A stretch of DNA of 64,000 nt from NCBI RefSeq assembly GCF_023347535.1, contig NZ_CP094473.1, positions 1,550,001 through 1,614,000 on the forward strand, in the 5' to 3' direction. Each line of letters begins with the position of its first letter. Positions within the stretch are counted from its first letter, which is position 1. The notes beneath the pieces were generated by a model, which worked only from the letters and a program-made list of their open reading frames with translations, did no database searches and was not told where the DNA came from. This document shows positions 17,247 through 24,901 of the stretch, piece by piece. This DNA is from Faecalibacterium sp. HTF-F. Lineage in GTDB: Bacteria > Bacillota > Clostridia > Oscillospirales > Ruminococcaceae. The translations under genes were made by a program, and so were the position numbers.

Positions 17247-17309
17247 TCTGTATTTTGCTGTCCCCTGCCCCATTGCTGCAAAGCAGCTTTCTGCAAAGAT
17301 ACTGCACAA

Positions 17310-17356
17310 AACCCGGAACCTGTTCCGAGCCAAGCGGCTCAAGAAGGTTCCGGGTT
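17310..17356 (+). terminator. Terminator after the PfkB kinase
   Basis: AACCCGGAACCT and AGGTTCCGGGTT form a perfect 12-bp stem followed by TCTGTTTTTG. Confidence 0.88.
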
Positions 17357-17394
17357 TCTGTTTTTGTGCCATTTGCTTTTTTAGCGTTTCTTTT

Positions 17395-17559
17395 TCAGGT
17401 AGTACCCAATGCCGCCAGCGCGTCTGCGCCGAGAAAACGGCCTACCACCCATGTATCCGCAATGTTATACATCTGCTGCAGCAGATTGCCCAGCATCAGC
17501 GGCAGGACAAACAGCAAAATGCTGCTGGTGATGGGGCCTTTTGTCAGACTACGCTGCAT
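17395..17559 (-). pseudogene. Truncated MATE efflux transporter (N-terminal remnant)
   Basis: A 54-codon reading frame that begins MQRSLTKGPITSSILLF and continues LPLMLGNLLQQMYNIADTWV, then VVGRFLGADALAALGTT and a stop. This is the opening of DinF/NorM-type MATE transporters (first transmembrane helix and the GRFLGADALAA turn). Intact members have roughly 450 residues, so about nine tenths is missing. It starts 18 bases after the AraC-type regulator's stop on the same strand, as a regulated partner gene would. The downstream side runs straight into the kinase terminator. A 3' deletion is the simplest explanation. Confidence 0.8.
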
Positions 17560-17577
17560 TGTTCCCGATTTTCCTTT

Positions 17578-18567
17578 TTATAACGCTGTCTCAGCCGGTG
17601 CACCGGCTCTGCCGCCGTCCCGCCTTGAAAGAGACTGCTCTCTTCCCGCAAACTTCTGGCGGTACTCTCTGGGCGTGCAGTGCTTGATCTCCCGGAAGGT
17701 CTTTGTAAAGTAGCTGGTATCCGAAAAGCCGCATTCGGCACCGATCTCGCCGATTTTCATACTGGTGGAAAGCAGCAGCTCGGCGGCCTTTTCAATGCGG
17801 TACTGCTTGACATACTGGATGGGTGTGATCCCCAGCAGCTGCCGGAAGCTGCGCAGACAGGCGCTCTCGCTCAGGGCCACGCAGTCGGAAATGCGCTCCA
17901 CGTTCAGCTCCTCTGCGTAGTGCTCCTCCACAAAGCGCAGCATCTGCTTCATCCGCCGGGCCGCGATCTGCTCCTGCTGAGAGACCTTTGTTTTTCCACC
18001 CTCGCACTGCATTCCCAGCAGATGCACCGCCGCCGAAAGATGGTACCGCGCCTGATTCTCATAGTCAAAGACCTCTTGGGCCACTGCGTCCCAGACTTCC
18101 CGCAAATGGCAGAGCACGGCCTTCTGCCCGTCGTCTGCCTCGTCAAGCAGAAAGAAGGCCGGTGCTCCCGGCTGAAGCAGCGGGTGCACGAGCTTTTGCC
18201 AGAAGATGGTGTCCATGCCGCCGATCAGGCGCGGATGGAATACCCCGGAATGCAGCAAAGCATCCCCGGTCTCCGCCTGCTCCACCGCATGGAACACTCC
18301 GGAATTGACAAACACGCCCTGCCCGGTCTGCAAAATCAGACGGGCTTTGTTCACGTCCACCGCCAGCGGGCCTTTTACGGCAAGGATGTATTCAAACTCT
18401 TCATGCCAGTGCCATGCTACCGAATAGCTTTTGAGGTCTTCTGCATAGCAGGCAATGGGAAACAGTGCGCTGCCGTGCTGCACCAGCTCCCTGCCCTCGC
18501 TATCCGCCACAATATCCGGCGGGCAGTTGAGCCCGCCCGCTGCTGCACAGCTGGTCTGAAATGCCAC
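17578..18567 (-). CDS. AraC-family transcriptional regulator with cupin sensor domain
   Basis: A regulator of about 330 residues. The N-terminal cupin-like sensing domain includes 'WHWHEEFEYILAVKGPLAVDVN' and 'GVFVNSGVFHAVEQAE'. The C-terminal pair of helix-turn-helix motifs includes 'LNVERISDCVALSESACLRSFRQLLGITPIQYVKQYRIEKAAELL' and 'KIGEIGAECGFSDTSYFTKTFREIKHCTPREYRQKF'. The GTG at 18567 is preferred because AAAGGAG lies 10 bases upstream; upstream ATGs have no site. It faces an MFS transporter gene and is followed by the MATE remnant, so it probably controlled one or both transporters. The effector is unknown, likely a sugar or small ligand. Confidence 0.9.
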   Translation of the reverse strand: MAFQTSCAAAGGLNCPPDIVADSEGRELVQHGSALFPIACYAEDLKSYSVAWHWHEEFEYILAVKGPLAVDVNKARLILQTGQGVFVNSGVFHAVEQAETGDALLHSGVFHPRLIGGMDTIFWQKLVHPLLQPGAPAFFLLDEADDGQKAVLCHLREVWDAVAQEVFDYENQARYHLSAAVHLLGMQCEGGKTKVSQQEQIAARRMKQMLRFVEEHYAEELNVERISDCVALSESACLRSFRQLLGITPIQYVKQYRIEKAAELLLSTSMKIGEIGAECGFSDTSYFTKTFREIKHCTPREYRQKFAGREQSLSRRDGGRAGAPAETAL

Positions 18568-18658
18568 GATCAGCCATCTCCTTTCGTTCAAGGTGCACAT
18601 CCGCATCCGCGCCGGTTTTGTTGTATCAATCGGGCGTTTTTATCCTAACATTCAGCCC

Positions 18659-18681
18659 TGATGTGTGATATTATTACATCA
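18659..18681. promoter_or_regulatory. Inverted repeat between divergent AraC and MFS genes
   Basis: TGATGT-N11-ACATCA, a perfect 6-bp dyad in the shared intergenic region. It is a candidate operator for the AraC-type regulator. Confidence 0.35.
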
Positions 18682-18737
18682 GCAAAGCACAAGATGCATT
18701 GCAAGTATAACATGCTTCCCGGAGGAACTCAAGGTTT

Positions 18738-19901
18738 ATGGTACAGCTTCTGCTTCCGATCATTTACATCTCGTTCATCAGTCTGGGCCTGCCGGATTCC
18801 CTGCTGGGGTCGGCGTGGCCCTCCATGTATCCGGCGCTCGGTGTGCCGGTGTCCTATGCGGGGCTGATCTCCATGATCATCTCCTTTGGCACCATCGTTT
18901 CCAGCCTGAACAGCGACCGGCTCACCCGTGCGCTGGGCACTGGAAAAGTGACCGTCCTCAGTGTGGCCATGACAGCTGCCGCGCTGTTCGGCTTTTCGGT
19001 CTCCACACAGTTCTGGATGCTCTGCCTGTGGGCCGTGCCCTATGGGCTGGGTGCAGGCAGCGTGGACGCGGCCCTGAACAACTATGTTGCCTTACATTAT
19101 AAAAGCCGCCACATGAGCTGGCTGCACTGTATGTGGGGCATCGGTACCATGATCAGCCCCATGGTCATGGGCCGGGTGCTGGCAGGCGGCGGACCGTGGA
19201 CGTCCGGATACCGGTGCATCGCCCTGTTCCAGATCCTGCTGAGTGCAGTGCTCTTTTTCAGTTTGCCGCTATGGCAGAGCCGTACTGCAGGCACCGACAC
19301 CGAAACTGCCTCGCCGCAGGTGTTGAGCCTTGGGCAGGTATTCCGTCTGCCGGGTGCCAGAGAGGTGATGCTGTGCTTCTTCTGCTACTGTGCATTGGAG
19401 ACCACAGCAGGTCTGTGGGCCAGCAGCTACCTCACGCTGACGAAAGGTGTTGCCGCCGGCACTGCCGCCAGCTTTGCCAGCCTGTTCTACATCGGCATCA
19501 CCGCCGGGCGCGCCGCCTGCGGCTTTTTGACCCTGAAATTCAACGATACGCAGATGATCCGCATGGGTCAGTGCATTCTGGCTGCAGGCGTGCTGGCCCT
19601 GCTGCTGCCCGGGCCGCAGATGCTTGCCCTGTGCGGTCTTGTTCTGGTGGGGCTGGGCTGTGCGCCCATCTATCCCAGCATCATCCACTCCACGCCGGAG
19701 CACTTCGGTGCAGACAGATCGCAGGCGGTCATTGGCATCCAGATGGCAAGCGCCTATGTGGGCAATCTGGCCATGCCGCCGCTGTTCGGGCTGCTGGCAA
19801 ACAACATCACTCCTGCGCTGTTCCCATTTTATCTGCTGGCACTGCTGGTGTTCATGGTGTTCATGCACGAACAGCTGGTGCGCAAAACAAGCCGCTGCTA
19901 A
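18738..19901 (+). CDS. MFS transporter
   Basis: A major facilitator superfamily permease of 387 residues with about 12 hydrophobic segments. The beginning 'ISFISLGLPDSLLGSAWPSMYPALGVP' and the later 'MSWLHCMWGIGTMISPMVMGRVL' resemble the FucP/FHS-type sugar transporter group common in Clostridia. The second half repeats the fold ('CCYCALETTAGLWASSYLTL'-like region, 'GRAACGFLTLKF'). A GGAGGAA site precedes the ATG. It is divergent from the AraC/cupin regulator. The substrate cannot be read; sugar uptake or small-molecule efflux are both possible. Confidence 0.85.
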   Translation: MVQLLLPIIYISFISLGLPDSLLGSAWPSMYPALGVPVSYAGLISMIISFGTIVSSLNSDRLTRALGTGKVTVLSVAMTAAALFGFSVSTQFWMLCLWAVPYGLGAGSVDAALNNYVALHYKSRHMSWLHCMWGIGTMISPMVMGRVLAGGGPWTSGYRCIALFQILLSAVLFFSLPLWQSRTAGTDTETASPQVLSLGQVFRLPGAREVMLCFFCYCALETTAGLWASSYLTLTKGVAAGTAASFASLFYIGITAGRAACGFLTLKFNDTQMIRMGQCILAAGVLALLLPGPQMLALCGLVLVGLGCAPIYPSIIHSTPEHFGADRSQAVIGIQMASAYVGNLAMPPLFGLLANNITPALFPFYLLALLVFMVFMHEQLVRKTSRC

Positions 19902-19931
19902 TTCTGCCATTCTCCCATTTCGTATACAGCA

Positions 19932-19966
19932 AAAGGCTCCCTGTCCGGTCTCGGGCGGGGAGCCTG
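19932..19966 (+). terminator. Terminator after the MFS gene
   Basis: AGGCTCCC and GGGAGCCT stem followed by GCTGTTTT. It lies between convergent genes. Confidence 0.7.
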
Positions 19967-19985
19967 CTGTTTTAAGAGGAGTTAT

Positions 19986-20363
19986 TTACAGGATGCACCG
20001 GCTGATGGCATTGGCGACCGCAAACAGTTCCTGCTGGCCGATAAAGCCGAACTTTGCCTCGTGTGCGTCCGCAAAGCAGACCGTCAGCTGCGATGCCTGC
20101 ACCGGGTCGCCAAAGCCTGCCGTCTGAATGCCGAAGTGCAGCACTTTGCGGTACGGCAGCACAAAGATCTGCTGCCGGGTACCGGTGACGCCCTGCATAT
20201 CCACCATGATGATGCGGTGGGTGGTAAAGATCACCTGATCCCGCACCGTCTTGTAGGCACCCACGACACTCTCACCGTCCAGAAGCAGTGCGCGGGCATT
20301 TTTGCAGATATCCTTTTCCTGAAGGCGGATGAGGTTTTCCATTGGTTTATCACGGAATTCCAT
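19986..20363 (-). CDS. PH-domain protein (bacterial bPH_1 type)
   Basis: A 125-residue single-domain protein of the bacterial pleckstrin-homology family. The pattern 'LLDGESVVGAYKTVRDQVIFTTHRIIMVDMQGVTGTRQQIFVLPYRKVLHFGI' is the characteristic seven-stranded beta barrel core, with 'TTHRIIMVD' as its best-known stretch. A C-terminal helix, 'QQELFAVANAISRCI', completes the domain. It has no membrane segment. The GGAAAGGGG site precedes the ATG and a consensus promoter lies at 20401-20429. Function in bacteria is unclear. Confidence 0.85.
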   Translation of the reverse strand: MEFRDKPMENLIRLQEKDICKNARALLLDGESVVGAYKTVRDQVIFTTHRIIMVDMQGVTGTRQQIFVLPYRKVLHFGIQTAGFGDPVQASQLTVCFADAHEAKFGFIGQQELFAVANAISRCIL

Positions 20364-20400
20364 GGTTTTTGTCCCCTTTCCTTGGTAGTTTTCTACTCTT

Positions 20401-20429
20401 ATTGTAGCATTCCCGCCTGCTGTTTACAA
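20401..20429 (-). promoter_or_regulatory. Promoter for the PH-domain gene
   Basis: On the minus strand TTGTAA (20424-20429), 17-base spacer, TACAAT (20401-20406). Confidence 0.7.
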
Positions 20430-20508
20430 GATGCGGTCTCGCCTTTTGCGTCATGCTGTGCTATACTGTATGCAAAAAAGATTTTGTACGAAATGAGGTT
20501 TTGTACCC

Positions 20509-21498
20509 GTGGAGATCATTATTCATCAGGCTATCCTGCATGTGCTGGACACCACCATGGACGCCCCTGTGCTGAGCGGCGGCGGCATGGAAATGACCGC
20601 TGAAAAGACTGCTTACTTCCAGTATCACATCGAAAAGCTGCTTGCCAGCGACGATATCCGCCAGTGCCGCCCGCTGCCGGATTCCGCCTTTAAAAATGAG
20701 CTGGAACACAATCACGATTTTGTGGATCTTTCCTGCCGCATTGCCGGGGTGCTGTTCGACTACATGCACGCCCACGCCACCATCCCGGGGGCAGACCTTG
20801 CGGTGGTGGATTTTACCCGCGATGGCGAGCCGTGGCTGGGCATCCTGAAGCTGAACTACAAAAACGGCTACACCCACTACACCGAGACCGTAGAGGGTGC
20901 CCCGGTGAACTCCATCATACAGCAGCGGGCCTGTCTGCCCAGCCAGAGCGGCAAAGTAGAGGAAGGCGCACTCGTGAATCTCACCGATTACACCATGAAG
21001 CTGCTGGAAAAGAAATTCGACATCGACGGGCACAAGGATTTTTATCTTTCCACCGTGGTGTTCCAGTACACCACCGCTCAGCCGGAGAAAAAGAAGCTGC
21101 AGGCCATTCAGGAAGCCGCTGTTCAGGCCGTGCAGGAAAACTACGCGGATCAGCCCCACGTAGAGGCTCAGGTCGCGATGCTGATTGCAAATCAGGCCGC
21201 TGACAACGACAATCAGGTGTCCATCCAGCAGGTGCGCCAGCAGCTGGAGGAGGAATATCCCCTTGCCGCCGTGCCCTTTGACGACTACGTAGAAAAGAGC
21301 GATGTGCTGGAAGCGCCTGAGCAGCCCGTGACCGTGACCCCTGCGCGCATCCGCCGCATGGAGAGCCGCAGCATCCACACTGCAAACGGCATTGAGGTGA
21401 AGATTCCCACCGAGCTGCTGAACTCGGAAAATGAAGTAGAGTTTCTGCACAGCGATGACGGCAGCATTTCGCTGCTCATCAAAAATGTGATCCTGTAA
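20509..21498 (+). CDS. Nucleoid-associated protein (NdpA/YejK family)
   Basis: A 329-residue protein of the 37-kDa nucleoid-associated protein family. The N-terminus 'EIIIHQAILHVLDTTMDAPVLSGGGMEMTAEKTAYFQYHIEKLL' matches the family's opening. The middle has 'DFTRDGEPWLGILKLNYKNGYTH' and the C-terminus 'SRSIHTANGIEVKIPTELLNSENEVEFLHSDDGSISLLIKNV', similar to the low-complexity-free tail of Clostridial members. The start is GTG at 20509, with GAGG upstream. It is monocistronic, ending at the strong hairpin 21570-21605. Family members bind DNA in E. coli; the role in Firmicutes is not established. Confidence 0.87.
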   Translation: MEIIIHQAILHVLDTTMDAPVLSGGGMEMTAEKTAYFQYHIEKLLASDDIRQCRPLPDSAFKNELEHNHDFVDLSCRIAGVLFDYMHAHATIPGADLAVVDFTRDGEPWLGILKLNYKNGYTHYTETVEGAPVNSIIQQRACLPSQSGKVEEGALVNLTDYTMKLLEKKFDIDGHKDFYLSTVVFQYTTAQPEKKKLQAIQEAAVQAVQENYADQPHVEAQVAMLIANQAADNDNQVSIQQVRQQLEEEYPLAAVPFDDYVEKSDVLEAPEQPVTVTPARIRRMESRSIHTANGIEVKIPTELLNSENEVEFLHSDDGSISLLIKNVIL

Positions 21499-21569
21499 GA
21501 AACGATTTAAAATTGTCTCCGCACACAGGGTGCGCTCCGACAATATCAGCGGAATAATTTTTTATATTT
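21499..21569. repeat. Short dispersed repeat starting at a stop codon (copy 2)
   Basis: AAACGATTTAAAATTGTCTCCGC directly follows the stop codon at 21498. Then come GGTGCGCTCCGACAATATC and GGAATAATTTTTTATATTTG. It parallels the element at 15811-15895 over about 75 bases with substitutions. Confidence 0.5.
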
Positions 21570-21605
21570 GCAAAGCCGGAAAATCTGCGGATTTTCCGGC
21601 TTTGC
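21570..21605 (+). terminator. Terminator after the nucleoid-associated protein gene
   Basis: GCAAAGCCGGAAAAT and ATTTTCCGGCTTTGC form a perfect 15-bp stem followed by T5. Confidence 0.92.
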
Positions 21606-21690
21606 TTTTTTCACAGGAAGGAGATGCAATGGGAAACAACAGCAAAAAAGCCATCATCTTTGCATTGCTGCATTGATGATGGCTTCGTGT

Positions 21691-21766
21691 TGGAGCGGCC
21701 GACGAGGCTCGAACTCGCTACCTCCACCTTGGCAAGGTGGCGCTCTACCAGATGAGCTACGGCCGC
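21691..21766 (-). tRNA. tRNA-Gly(GCC), copy 1
   Basis: A 76-base tRNA, 5' GCGGCCG acceptor, anticodon loop TTGCCAA (GCC), discriminator T, encoded CCA. It is identical in sequence to the copy at 22168-22243 and is last of the five-tRNA cluster. Confidence 0.96.
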
Positions 21767-21769
21767 ATA

Positions 21770-21845
21770 TGGTGCCTCCGATCGGAATCGAACCAATGAC
21801 ACGGGGATTTTCAGTCCCCTGCTCTACCGACTGAGCTACAGAGGC
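21770..21845 (-). tRNA. tRNA-Phe(GAA)
   Basis: The acceptor GCCTCTG pairs with CGGAGGC. The anticodon loop is CTGAAAA (GAA), the discriminator is A, and CCA is encoded. It is 76 bases long and lies 3 bases upstream of tRNA-Gly copy 1. Confidence 0.95.
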
Positions 21846-21896
21846 ATAAGCGGTGCAATTATCCCTGCACCCTCCCGCTCGTATTTCAAGCGGGGC

Positions 21897-21931
21897 CCCC
21901 GCAAAAATTTGCGAAGCAAAGTTTTGTGGGG
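21897..21931. repeat. Hairpin-forming spacer within the tRNA cluster
   Basis: CCCCGCAAAAATTTGC, GAA loop, GCAAAGTTTTGTGGGG: a 16-bp nearly perfect stem with a 3-base loop in the 164-base gap between tRNA-Asp and tRNA-Phe. There is no T-tract directly after it on either strand, so it is not a standard terminator. It may be an RNA processing site or a small dispersed palindrome. The rest of the gap shows nothing. Confidence 0.5.
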
Positions 21932-22009
21932 AAGAGGAGGAATTTCAGAGTTTGTTACGGCAGTTTTACTTGTAAGACTGCCAGACAAACGACTGACATT
22001 CCGACGAAG

Positions 22010-22083
22010 CGACCCGGATCGGGCTCGAACCGACGACCCCCAGCGTGACAGGCTGGTGCTCTAACCAACTGAGCTACCGGGCC
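22010..22083 (-). tRNA. tRNA-Asp(GTC), CCA not encoded
   Basis: The acceptor GGCCCGG pairs with CCGGGTC with one G-T. The anticodon loop is CTGTCAC (GTC) and the discriminator is G. The next bases read CTT, so CCA must be added after transcription, unlike the other four tRNAs of the cluster. Length is 74 bases without CCA. Confidence 0.93.
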
Positions 22084-22086
22084 ACA

Positions 22087-22162
22087 TGGTGGAAGTTAAC
22101 GGGCTCGAACCGCTGACCCTCTGCTTGTAAGGCAGATGCTCTCCCAGCTGAGCTAAACTTCC
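22087..22162 (-). tRNA. tRNA-Val(TAC)
   Basis: The acceptor GGAAGTT pairs with AACTTCC. The anticodon loop is CTTACAA (TAC), the discriminator is A, and CCA is encoded. Length is 76 bases. Confidence 0.95.
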
Positions 22163-22167
22163 ACAAA

Positions 22168-22243
22168 TGGAGCGGCCGACGAGGCTCGAACTCGCTACCT
22201 CCACCTTGGCAAGGTGGCGCTCTACCAGATGAGCTACGGCCGC
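22168..22243 (-). tRNA. tRNA-Gly(GCC), copy 2
   Basis: Identical to 21691-21766. It is first of the cluster and lies 45 bases downstream of a consensus promoter. Confidence 0.96.
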
Positions 22244-22287
22244 ACATTCCATGTGTTCGTGCCGGTTGTTTACCGGCGACGCTGATT

Positions 22288-22316
22288 ATTATACCGTACC
22301 TCCCGGCAATTGTCAA
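22288..22316 (-). promoter_or_regulatory. Consensus promoter for the five-tRNA cluster
   Basis: On the minus strand a perfect TTGACA (22311-22316), 17-base spacer and TATAAT (22288-22293). Confidence 0.9.
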
Positions 22317-22441
22317 CCACAAATTTGAATTTTTTGCAAAAAAATTCAAAACAGGCCTGTCTGCGCACAAAAAGCCTTCTCTGCACTGGCTGACACCGCC
22401 GTTCATTCATGTTTGCCGCAACAGACACGAGGAAAATTTAG

Positions 22442-22470
22442 TTGCTTTCTCCTGTAGGAACCATTATAAT
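22442..22470 (+). promoter_or_regulatory. Promoter for nfnAB
   Basis: TTGCTT (22442-22447), 17-base spacer, TATAAT (22465-22470). This leaves a leader of about 105 bases before the start codon at 22582, containing GCCTGC...GCAGGC and GCGC...GCGC dyads. Confidence 0.7.
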
Positions 22471-22581
22471 AAGAATGTCATTTTGTCGCCTGCAAAAGCT
22501 GCGTCTGTTATGCCGCCGAGGGCATGCAGGCGCGTTTTCGTGCGCAGAAATAGGAAATGCCAGCATAAAGGAGCAAACACG

Positions 22582-23424
22582 ATGTATAAGATCACTGAAA
22601 AAGTCGCGCTGAACCCCACCGTGACAAAGATGGTCATTGAAGCCCCTCTGATCGCCAAAAAGGCAAAGCCGGGCCAGTTTATCATTGTGCGCCCGTTTGA
22701 GGACAGCGAGCGCATCCCTCTGACCGTGGCCGGTTACGACCGCGAGAAGGGCACTGTGGACATCATTTTCCAGATCGTGGGCGGTACCACGATGGAGCTG
22801 AACAGCCTGAAGGTCGGCGAGAGCGTCCACGATTTCGTGGGCCCGCTGGGCCGTGCCACCGAGGTGGAGGGTCTGAAGAAGGTCTGTGTCGTGGGCGGCG
22901 GCGTAGGCTGCGCCATTGCCCTGCCCATTGCCCGTGAGCTGCACGAGCAGGGCTGTGTGGTGCACAGCGTGGTCGGCTTCCGTAATAAGGATCTGCTGAT
23001 CCTGGAGGACGAGTTCCGGGCCTGCAGCGATGAGCTGCGCATTATGACCGATGATGGCAGCTACGGCACCAAGGGCGTTGTTACCGCCGCTCTGGACGAG
23101 CTGGTGGCCGCAGGCAACCAGTACGATCTGGTCATCACCATCGGCCCGCTGATCATGATGAAGTTTGTGGTCAAGACCTGCCAGAAGCATGGCCTGAAGA
23201 GCATCGTTTCCATGAACCCCATCATGATCGACGGCACCGGCATGTGCGGCGGCTGCCGCCTGACCGTAGGCGGCGAGACCAAGTTCGCCTGCGTGGACGG
23301 CCCCGACTTTGACGGCGATCTGGTGGATTTTGACGAAGCAATGGCCCGCGGCACCATGTACCGCCCGTTTGAGGCACACGCCCGTGAAGCGGCATGCAAT
23401 CTGCTCAATCAGGAGGTAAAGTAA
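22582..23424 (+). CDS. nfnA: NfnA-type FAD/NAD-binding subunit (sulfide/dihydroorotate dehydrogenase-like)
   Basis: Small subunit of the NADH-dependent reduced ferredoxin:NADP+ oxidoreductase (Nfn) type, about 280 residues. The N-terminal FAD-binding barrel contains 'KPGQFIIVRPFEDSERIPLTVAGYD'. The NAD domain has 'VCVVGGGVGCAIALPIARELHEQG'. The C-terminal 2Fe-2S-type cysteines are in 'GTGMCGGCRLTVGGETKFACVDGPDFDG'. The start at 22582 has AAAGGAG upstream; a longer open frame lacks a site. It is immediately followed by the large subunit gene, the conserved order for this flavin-bifurcating complex. It would link NADH, NADPH and ferredoxin pools in a fermenter. A plain dihydroorotate dehydrogenase electron-transfer subunit is excluded by the partner gene. 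Confidence 0.9.
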   Translation: MYKITEKVALNPTVTKMVIEAPLIAKKAKPGQFIIVRPFEDSERIPLTVAGYDREKGTVDIIFQIVGGTTMELNSLKVGESVHDFVGPLGRATEVEGLKKVCVVGGGVGCAIALPIARELHEQGCVVHSVVGFRNKDLLILEDEFRACSDELRIMTDDGSYGTKGVVTAALDELVAAGNQYDLVITIGPLIMMKFVVKTCQKHGLKSIVSMNPIMIDGTGMCGGCRLTVGGETKFACVDGPDFDGDLVDFDEAMARGTMYRPFEAHAREAACNLLNQEVK

Positions 23425-23425
23425 G

Positions 23426-24820
23426 ATGGCTTTCAATATGGACCCGAAGAAGTGCCCCATGCCCACCCAGGACCCCAATGTGCGCAACAAGAACTTCAAG
23501 GAAGTTGCTCTGGGCTACACCGAAGAAATGGCCGTGAACGAAGCAAAACGCTGCGTGCACTGCAAGAACAAGCCCTGCCAGACCGGCTGCCCCGTGGGCA
23601 TCGATATCCCTGAGTTCATCGGTCATGTGGCCGAGGGCGACTTTGAAGCCGCTTATCAGGTGATCAACCGCTCCTCTTCCCTGCCCGCCGTCTGCGGCCG
23701 TGTCTGCCCGCAGGAGAGCCAGTGCGAGGGCAAGTGCACCCGCGGCATCAAGAATGAGCCTGTGGGCATTGGCCGTCTGGAGCGCTTTGTTGCCGACTGG
23801 CACCGTGAGAATGTGCACACTGCCCCCATCGTGCCCGAATGGAACGGCCACAAGGTGGCCATCATCGGCGCTGGCCCTGCCGGTCTGACCGCCGCAGGCG
23901 ATCTGGCAAAGCTGGGCTATAAGGTCACCGTTTACGAGGCCCTGCATGTGGCCGGCGGCGTGCTGATGTACGGCATCCCCGAGTTCCGTCTGCCCAAGGC
24001 CATCGTGCAGCAGGAGATCGACGGCCTGAAGAAGATGGGCGTTGATTTCGAGTGCAACATGGTCATTGGCAAGGTGCTGACCATCGACGAGCTGATGGAC
24101 GAGTACGGTTATGAGGCCGTGTTCGTAGGCTCCGGTGCCGGCCTGCCCCGCTTTATGGGCATCCCCGGCGAGAGCCTGAAGGGCGTCTACTCTGCCAACG
24201 AGTTCCTGACCCGCTCCAACCTGATGAAGGCTTATCTGCCCACCAGCAAGACCCCCATCCGCACCGGCAAGAAGGTCGCCGTTGTGGGCGGCGGCAACGT
24301 GGCCATGGACGCTGCCCGCAGCGCCCTGCGTCTGGGTGCCGAGACCGTGTACATCGTCTACCGCCGCGGCATGGCTGAACTGCCTGCCCGTAAGGAAGAG
24401 GTGGAGCACGCCGAGGAAGAGGGCATCATCTTCAGGACCCTGTGCAACCCTGTGGAGATCCACGCCAATGACGAGGGCTTTGTCAAGTCCATCACCTGCA
24501 TCGAGATGGAGCTGGGCGAGCCCGATGCTTCCGGCCGCCGCCGCCCCATTGAGAAGAAGGGCAGCGAGTTTGAGCTGGACGTGGACACGGTCATTATGAG
24601 TCTGGGCACCAGCCCCAACCCGCTGATCCGCTCCACCACCCCGGGTCTGGAGACCAACAAGCACGGCTGCATCGTCACCGACGGCGACGACGGCAAGACC
24701 AGCCGTGACGGTGTGTACGCGGGTGGTGACGCCGTGACCGGCGCTGCCACCGTTATCAAGGCCATGGGCGCAGGCAAGGCTGCTGCAAAGGCCATTGACG
24801 AGTACATCCAGAGCAAGTAA
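23426..24820 (+). CDS. nfnB: NfnB-type NADPH-dependent glutamate synthase-like subunit
   Basis: Large subunit, 464 residues, homologous to the small subunit of glutamate synthase (often named gltA). The N-terminal Fe-S cysteines are in 'CVHCKNKPCQTGCPVGIDIPEF' and 'CGRVCPQESQCEGKCTRG'. FAD-binding is 'KVAIIGAGPAGLTAAGDLAKLGYKVTVYE', NAD(P)H-binding is 'KVAVVGGGNVAMDAARSALRLGAETV', and the closing 'DGVYAGGDAVTGAATVIKAMGAGK' is the flavin-binding GD motif. It starts one base after the nfnA stop codon, AGGAGG upstream. No large glutamate synthase subunit is present, which favours the bifurcating Nfn complex over glutamate synthesis. Confidence 0.92.
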   Translation: MAFNMDPKKCPMPTQDPNVRNKNFKEVALGYTEEMAVNEAKRCVHCKNKPCQTGCPVGIDIPEFIGHVAEGDFEAAYQVINRSSSLPAVCGRVCPQESQCEGKCTRGIKNEPVGIGRLERFVADWHRENVHTAPIVPEWNGHKVAIIGAGPAGLTAAGDLAKLGYKVTVYEALHVAGGVLMYGIPEFRLPKAIVQQEIDGLKKMGVDFECNMVIGKVLTIDELMDEYGYEAVFVGSGAGLPRFMGIPGESLKGVYSANEFLTRSNLMKAYLPTSKTPIRTGKKVAVVGGGNVAMDAARSALRLGAETVYIVYRRGMAELPARKEEVEHAEEEGIIFRTLCNPVEIHANDEGFVKSITCIEMELGEPDASGRRRPIEKKGSEFELDVDTVIMSLGTSPNPLIRSTTPGLETNKHGCIVTDGDDGKTSRDGVYAGGDAVTGAATVIKAMGAGKAAAKAIDEYIQSK

Positions 24821-24862
24821 TCCCCTGTGAAGATGGGCCCAGCCCACTGAATACCGGATATA

Positions 24863-24896
24863 AAAAATCCCCTGTGCCAGCGCACAGGGGATTTTT
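24863..24896. terminator. Bidirectional terminator between nfnB and the sortase gene
   Basis: AAAAATCCCCTGTG and CACAGGGGATTTTT form a perfect 14-bp stem with A/T tracts usable from both sides. Confidence 0.92.
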
Positions 24897-24901
24897 GCAT
24901 C

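Noticed and set aside
22477..22614. A possible leader peptide MSFCRLQKLR... before nfnA
   Set aside because: It has no Shine-Dalgarno, no run of one amino acid and no terminator behind it; it reads out of frame through the nfnA start.
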